A DNA stretch of 28,597 bases from Lachnospiraceae bacterium (GTDB taxonomy: Bacteria; Bacillota; Clostridia; Lachnospirales; Lachnospiraceae), in contig SVEW01000007.1 in assembly GCA_015057205.1 (NCBI GenBank), positions 1-28,597 of the forward strand. The letters run 5' to 3'. A program made the translations under genes and the position numbers. Of this stretch, positions 25,238 through 28,597 are shown in pieces (the stretch's first letter is position 1; every line of letters begins with the position of its first letter). The notes below the pieces were generated by a model. The model did not search any database and was not told where the DNA came from. It saw only the letters and a list, made by a program, of their open reading frames with translations.

Positions 25238-26110
25238 CTAAACGAACTCCGGAATGAAGCTTTCCTTACAAGTCTCTCCTTCTTGTATGAATCCCTGTTC
25301 AACCCCAATGGAAATTGCGTAATCTACTACTTCATCGTATTCTTTTTCTGTCAATGTGCGATTAATCTCCGGATAATCAGCCACATGCCCATACGGCGTA
25401 TACTGATTCATAATACTCAGATAAATCTGATTTCCATAGGTTTCGTATAAATACCGAATCACTTCTTTGCTCTCTTCTACAAAACCAGGCAACACCAAAT
25501 GTCGCACCACAACACCCTTTTTCATTAATTCCCCGTCAAATACCGGTTGCGGGCACTGTGCAACCATTTCCGCAATCGCTGCCTTCGCTACCTGCGGATA
25601 ATTCGGTGCATGAGAATAACGCGCCGCCAATTTCTCACTTCCATATTTCATATCCGGCAGATAAATATCCACAAGCCCTGCCAAAGACTGTATCACTTCT
25701 GCTTTTTCATAGGAAGAAGTATTATATACCACCGGAACAATCGGATATTTTTCCCGAAATATCTGCAAAAAGGGCACTAACGCCTTTGCATAATGACTCG
25801 GGGTAACCAGATTAATGTTGTGACATCCCTGCTTCATTAGCTCATCTACCTGTGCCAAAAGCTCCTCAAGACGGTATTCTATTCCCGCCTCTCCGTGAGA
25901 AAGCTTTTCATTCTGACAATATACACACCCCATATTACAGCCTGCAAAAAAGATGGCTCCGGATCCCTTTTCTCCACTGATACAAGGTTCCTCCCACATA
26001 TGTGGGGCAATACGGCCGATTTTAAATGTTTCCCCAACATGGCAGTACCCATACTGTCCGTTTTTTCTATCCACATTGCAATTACGGGGACACAAATTAC
26101 ACTTGCTCAT
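25238..26110 (-). CDS. Radical SAM protein, PflX-like (COG1313)
   Basis: A 290-residue radical SAM protein related to pyruvate formate-lyase activating enzymes. The SAM-cluster motif is Cys58, Cys62, Cys65 (GCNMGCVYCQN). A further N-terminal cysteine set at 4, 7, 11 and 23 (CNLCPRNC...GYC) is typical of the PflX group and may bind another metal centre. Later segments such as VVYNTSSYEK and LPDMKYG fit the partial TIM barrel. Its biological target is unknown in this group. The start overlaps the trmO stop by 14 bases, which indicates coupled translation. No pfl gene is in the window. Confidence 0.87.
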   Translation of the reverse strand: MSKCNLCPRNCNVDRKNGQYGYCHVGETFKIGRIAPHMWEEPCISGEKGSGAIFFAGCNMGCVYCQNEKLSHGEAGIEYRLEELLAQVDELMKQGCHNINLVTPSHYAKALVPFLQIFREKYPIVPVVYNTSSYEKAEVIQSLAGLVDIYLPDMKYGSEKLAARYSHAPNYPQVAKAAIAEMVAQCPQPVFDGELMKKGVVVRHLVLPGFVEESKEVIRYLYETYGNQIYLSIMNQYTPYGHVADYPEINRTLTEKEYDEVVDYAISIGVEQGFIQEGETCKESFIPEFV

Positions 26111-26798
26111 GTTTTAAAGCCCTGCCTTTCACAACTTCAAATACCGTCAACACCCCGTCTTTTACCGTAAAGTGCACATCGTATCCTGCAAAAAACACAC
26201 CATACTTACGGTTCGGATCTTCTTGATATGCAGGACGCGGATCCTGTGAAAGCAATTTTATCACAGCTTTCTGCTTATCTTCCGAATATACGTTTCTTAA
26301 TTCTTCCGGAAAAACAACGCTTAATTCATAATCCTTCACTTCGTGGGCAAATCCGCCTCTAGCCTCAGGGTGGCTATCCGTGTAAGGAATGTAGGGCTTA
26401 ATATCATAAATAGGGGTTCCGCTTAGCTGATCAACCCCTCCTACAATTAATATCGGTCCATCTTTCTCATCAAAATACAATTTCTTTACTTTTACACAGG
26501 ATAATCCGATAGCATTGGGATGATAGGGAGAACGTGTGGCAAAAACCCCCATACGGACATTCCCGCCAAGACGTGGAGGTTTTACCGTGGCGTTAAAGGG
26601 ACGCTCATGATTTTCTGAAAACCCCCACAACAACCAAACATAATCGTAATCAAGCAAGCCACGAAATGCCTCTTTGCTGTGATAGGTTGGTGCAAAGACA
26701 ATGCGTCCTTCTAACTCCTCTATCAGCCCGCTTTGACGCGGAATTCCAAATTTTTCTTCAAAATCGGTATAAATATATCCAATTGGTTCTATCTGCAT
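26097..26798 (-). CDS. trmO: tRNA (N6-threonylcarbamoyl-A37) N-methyltransferase, TrmO/TsaA family
   Basis: TrmO adds a methyl group to the t6A37 base of certain tRNAs. The 233-residue protein starts MQIEPIGYIYTDFEEKFGIP and keeps the YbaO/TsaA barrel motifs RLGGN..MGVFATRSPYHPNAIGLS, with a C-terminal part ending in a beta-rich FTVKDG segment. I start at 26798, preceded by AAGGAAAGG; the frame is open 25 more codons but that part is the hairpin at 26823-26855. It overlaps the next gene by 14 bases. Its promoter is unclear; the hairpin sits in its leader. Confidence 0.87.
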   Translation of the reverse strand: MQIEPIGYIYTDFEEKFGIPRQSGLIEELEGRIVFAPTYHSKEAFRGLLDYDYVWLLWGFSENHERPFNATVKPPRLGGNVRMGVFATRSPYHPNAIGLSCVKVKKLYFDEKDGPILIVGGVDQLSGTPIYDIKPYIPYTDSHPEARGGFAHEVKDYELSVVFPEELRNVYSEDKQKAVIKLLSQDPRPAYQEDPNRKYGVFFAGYDVHFTVKDGVLTVFEVVKGRALKHEQV

Positions 26799-26822
26799 AT
26801 TTCCCTTTCCTTTATCAACGTT

Positions 26823-26855
26823 AAACGCCACGACAGAATCTCTATCGTGGCGTTT
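26823..26855. other. Strong hairpin in the trmO leader
   Basis: Arms 26823-26837 and 26841-26855 match over 15 positions with one mismatch and a 3-base spacer, including 11 perfect outer pairs (AAACGCCACGA). Only three T residues follow on the minus strand, so it is at best a weak terminator after the 38-residue gene; a role in trmO leader control or transcript stability is equally possible. Confidence 0.6.
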
Positions 26856-26882
26856 CTCATTTTCGGTCTTCAAACAAACATT

Positions 26883-26999
26883 CTAAACGTTATCATTATC
26901 CTCACGGGCTTCCACACCTGCCACAACGGAGGTTACGGTAGCCGCAACGACGACAACAACCGTTACAATAGCGATTCCGATAATACCAACTAATATCAT
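26883..26999 (-). CDS. Small single-pass membrane peptide, 38 residues
   Basis: A short gene too small for routine calling. AGAGGGA lies about five bases before the ATG and an extended -10 promoter lies some 47 bases upstream of it. The peptide is one hydrophobic helix from the N-terminus (MILVGIIGIAIVTVVVVVAA) followed by TSVVAGVEAREDNDNV, so it should insert in the membrane with an acidic cytosolic or external tail. It might be a regulatory membrane peptide or a type I toxin-like peptide, but nothing else supports a toxin: no basic tail and no clear antisense RNA over it. Function unknown. Confidence 0.55.
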   Translation of the reverse strand: MILVGIIGIAIVTVVVVVAATVTSVVAGVEAREDNDNV

Positions 27000-27045
27000 G
27001 TCATCCCTCTTTTCTTGGAGAATTTAGTTACTTTTACTTAGCATC

Positions 27046-27051
27046 ATTATA
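27046..27051 (-). promoter_or_regulatory. Extended -10 promoter of the 38-residue gene
   Basis: On the minus strand TGCTATAAT is an extended -10 element. The -35 region is T-rich without a clear match and overlaps an AT-only hairpin (AAAAAGA / TCTTTTT). Confidence 0.6.
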
Positions 27052-27119
27052 GCACACCATATCAAAAAAAGAAATGCTCTTTTTGTTGTTCACAATTTCT
27101 TCTCAGCCTGAATGTTTTT

Positions 27120-27147
27120 TTATCACATCTTTGTCCTATACTATAAT
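27120..27147 (+). promoter_or_regulatory. Promoter of a candidate short plus-strand RNA
   Basis: TATAAT at 27142-27147 is preceded at 16 bases by TTATCA (27120-27125), a four-of-six match to the -35 consensus. There is no plus-strand gene downstream, only a leader-like segment and a terminator. Confidence 0.45.
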
Positions 27148-27153
27148 CACCTT

Positions 27154-27220
27154 CATCTAACCTAAGCGAAAGCTAGGAGGAATACAAAAGGCAACCGTTC
27201 TTGTACCGGTTGCCTTTTTG
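27154..27220 (+). ncRNA. Candidate small RNA of about 65 bases
   Basis: From the predicted start near 27154 to the terminator T-run at 27219 there is no ORF. The segment has a hairpin CCTA(A)GC-GAAA-GCTAGG with a GNRA-type loop (27161-27177), whose 3' arm runs into AGGAGG, followed by the 12-bp terminator stem. It could be a free sRNA or an attenuated remnant; I could not match it to a riboswitch class I know. Confidence 0.35.
27186..27218. terminator. Bidirectional terminator after the feo operon
   Basis: Arms 27186-27197 and 27207-27218 form a perfect 12-bp stem (GGCAACCG core, A/T outside) with a 9-base loop. Five T residues follow on the plus strand and four on the minus strand, so it can end the feoB transcript and the candidate plus-strand RNA. 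Confidence 0.88.
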
Positions 27221-27226
27221 CATATA

Positions 27227-27355
27227 CTAATGACAATTTTTACAACTTCCGCAATCACCACAGCAGCCTTTGCCATTTTTCTTATCCTTACGCAGTTTGT
27301 AAATCGCAAGTCCCACGATAATTACTAAAATTCCACCTACGATAACATTTCCCAT
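27227..27355 (-). CDS. FeoB-associated Cys-rich membrane protein, 42 residues
   Basis: A small gene 14 bases after feoB, with AAAGGAG six bases before its ATG and a terminator right after it. The peptide is one membrane helix (NVIVGGILVIIVGLAIYKL) followed by a Lys-rich turn and a C-terminal cluster GCCGDCGSCKNCH with five cysteines. This is the pattern of the FeoB_associated family, proposed to help ferrous iron uptake, perhaps by binding iron or another metal near the FeoB pore. The helix-then-cluster order, with positive residues between, suggests the cysteines face the cytosol. Confidence 0.88.
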   Translation of the reverse strand: MGNVIVGGILVIIVGLAIYKLRKDKKNGKGCCGDCGSCKNCH

Positions 27356-27369
27356 TTGATACTCCTTTC

Positions 27370-28597
27370 CTAAGCGGTCTGCAAATGGGTAGCGGCCTTT
27401 TTCTTAGCCGGTCGGAAAAGCAGATAGCCGAATGCGATTACAAGAATCAGGGCTACAACCGTGCCGATACCAAATGCTCCACCGGTGAAGAAAGTTCCCA
27501 ACTGGTAGATACAAAGGGATACTACATAAGCTAAAATACACTGATATCCGATTGCAAACCAGAACCATTTTGCGTTATTCATTTCCCGCTTAATCGCACC
27601 CATCGCTGCAAAGCAAGGTGCACACAATAAGTTAAATACTAAAAATCCGTAACCTGCAATCGGTGTCATAACCGCTGCAAGATTCTTCCAATATTCGTTT
27701 CCTGCTTCAGCCACTTCACTTCCGTATCCGAAAAGCATACCGAAGGTTGCAACCACATTTTCTTTTGCCACAAGTCCGGTAAAGGCAGCTGCTGCCATTT
27801 TCCATCCCTGACCACCCTGGGTCCAACCAAGAGGTGCAAAAATCCATGCAATAGCAGATCCAACTTTTGCAAGAATGGAATTGTCAAGCTGTGTTTCCGG
27901 ATCCAACATGCCGAAGCCTCCATCAACAAATCCAAAGTTCATCAAGAACCAGACTACGATGGTAGACAATAAAATTACGGTTCCTGCCTTCTTAATAAAG
28001 GAGTAAGCTCTCTCCCACATACTACGAAGCACATTTCCCACCGTCGGCATATGATATGCCGGCAACTCCATAACAAACGGTGCCGGGTCACCCACAAACA
28101 TCTTTGTCTTTTTCAAAATTACACCAGAACAGATAATCGCTGCCACACCAACAAAGTAAGCACTGGTACTTACCCAGCCGGCATTTCCGAAAAATGCACC
28201 GGCAATCAAACCGATAATCGGTAATTTCGCACCACACGGAACAAACGTAGTGGTCATAATCGTCATCTTACGATCCCTATCGCTTTCAATGGTACGGGAT
28301 GCCATAATTCCAGGAATGCCACAACCACTACCGATTAACATCGGAATAAAGGACTTACCGGACAATCCAAAACGACGGAAAATTCGATCCATAATGAAAG
28401 CTACACGTGCCATATATCCACAAGCCTCTAAGAAACCAAGGAAAATAAAGAGCACAAGCATCTGCGGAACGAATCCAAGTACCGCACCTACACCGGCTAC
28501 AATACCATCATTGATGAGTCCTGTCAACCAGGCTGAACAATGAATGCTCTCTAAAAAGCTTCCCATTGCAGCATGAAGTCCCGGAATAAACGGTCCA
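27370..28597 (-). CDS. feoB: Ferrous iron transport protein B (C-terminal part)
   Basis: The membrane pore of the Feo iron(II) uptake system. About 409 C-terminal codons are visible; the frame is open through the right edge, so the N-terminal G-protein domain is outside the window and the ATG at 28566 is internal. The visible part carries the two Gate regions with their pore cysteines: GSGCGIPGIMASR and FVPCGAKLPI, then TGLVAKENVVATFG and the second-gate CAPCFAAMGA. Many transmembrane helices alternate with short loops, and the chain ends in a basic tail RPAKKK. The small Cys-rich protein follows 14 bases later. feoA would be expected upstream, beyond the window. Confidence 0.95.
   Translation of the reverse strand, partial: GPFIPGLHAAMGSFLESIHCSAWLTGLINDGIVAGVGAVLGFVPQMLVLFIFLGFLEACGYMARVAFIMDRIFRRFGLSGKSFIPMLIGSGCGIPGIMASRTIESDRDRKMTIMTTTFVPCGAKLPIIGLIAGAFFGNAGWVSTSAYFVGVAAIICSGVILKKTKMFVGDPAPFVMELPAYHMPTVGNVLRSMWERAYSFIKKAGTVILLSTIVVWFLMNFGFVDGGFGMLDPETQLDNSILAKVGSAIAWIFAPLGWTQGGQGWKMAAAAFTGLVAKENVVATFGMLFGYGSEVAEAGNEYWKNLAAVMTPIAGYGFLVFNLLCAPCFAAMGAIKREMNNAKWFWFAIGYQCILAYVVSLCIYQLGTFFTGGAFGIGTVVALILVIAFGYLLFRPAKKKAATHLQTA

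Noticed and set aside
26883..27220. Type I toxin-antitoxin pair (38-residue peptide and nearby short RNA)
   Set aside because: The candidate RNA does not overlap the peptide gene and no complementarity to it was seen; the peptide also lacks the basic tail usual in such toxins.
27154..27220. Known riboswitch upstream of a plus-strand gene
   Set aside because: No c-di-GMP, preQ1, fluoride or ZTP consensus was recognised, and no plus-strand gene follows the terminator.

Overview
The window looks like chromosomal DNA of an anaerobic Firmicute of the Clostridia, most likely a Lachnospiraceae-type gut organism. The evidence is gene content and style: pyrB paired with pyrI, a CBS-domain family II pyrophosphatase, glutamate formiminotransferase plus cyclodeaminase, a lone siroheme/ferredoxin reductase-like protein, a COG1313 radical SAM protein, FeoB with its small Cys-rich partner, AGGAGG ribosome sites almost everywhere, and TTGACA/TATAAT promoters. 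I cannot name the genus. Nearly everything is on the minus strand; only pyrBI is on the plus strand. No tRNA, rRNA, CRISPR array, insertion sequence or prophage gene was seen, and no gene-free stretch exceeds about 230 bases.

Layout from left to right. 1-309: start of a lipoprotein (probably a solute-binding protein) cut by the window edge, with a 51-bp direct repeat. 376-603: small membrane protein. 700-2172: pyrBI with a strong promoter and a structured leader, closed by a bidirectional terminator. 2242-3758: fchA and ftcD. 3860-7269: serC, serA and a DUF1015 gene, a serine-synthesis transcription unit with an internal terminator-like hairpin. 7469-14266: a heterodimeric BmrCD-like ABC exporter, oligoendopeptidase F and a CDF metal-efflux protein, apparently read as one unit. 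14399-16420: methyl-accepting chemotaxis protein.

16497-25126 is a very compact eight-gene minus-strand run: HTH/TPR regulator, 55-residue Cys-containing protein, small HEXXH/CXXC protein, CBS-pyrophosphatase, siroheme/4Fe-4S protein, RsmF-type rRNA methyltransferase, and the YhaO/YhaN nuclease-ATPase pair. Gaps are 8 to 37 bases and the last two genes overlap by four. Further right are the radical SAM protein and TrmO (overlapping by 14 bases), a 38-residue membrane peptide gene with its own promoter, a candidate short plus-strand RNA, and the end of a feo iron-uptake operon (feoB, cut by the window edge, then a Cys-rich membrane protein).

By theme the window is mostly housekeeping: pyrimidine and serine synthesis, folate one-carbon chemistry, phosphate and metal homeostasis, RNA modification. 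Two small genes in the compact run and near feo, the pyrB leader, the DUF1015 link to serine synthesis and the short RNA candidate are the least explained parts. I did not find a clear-cut new defence or mobile system.
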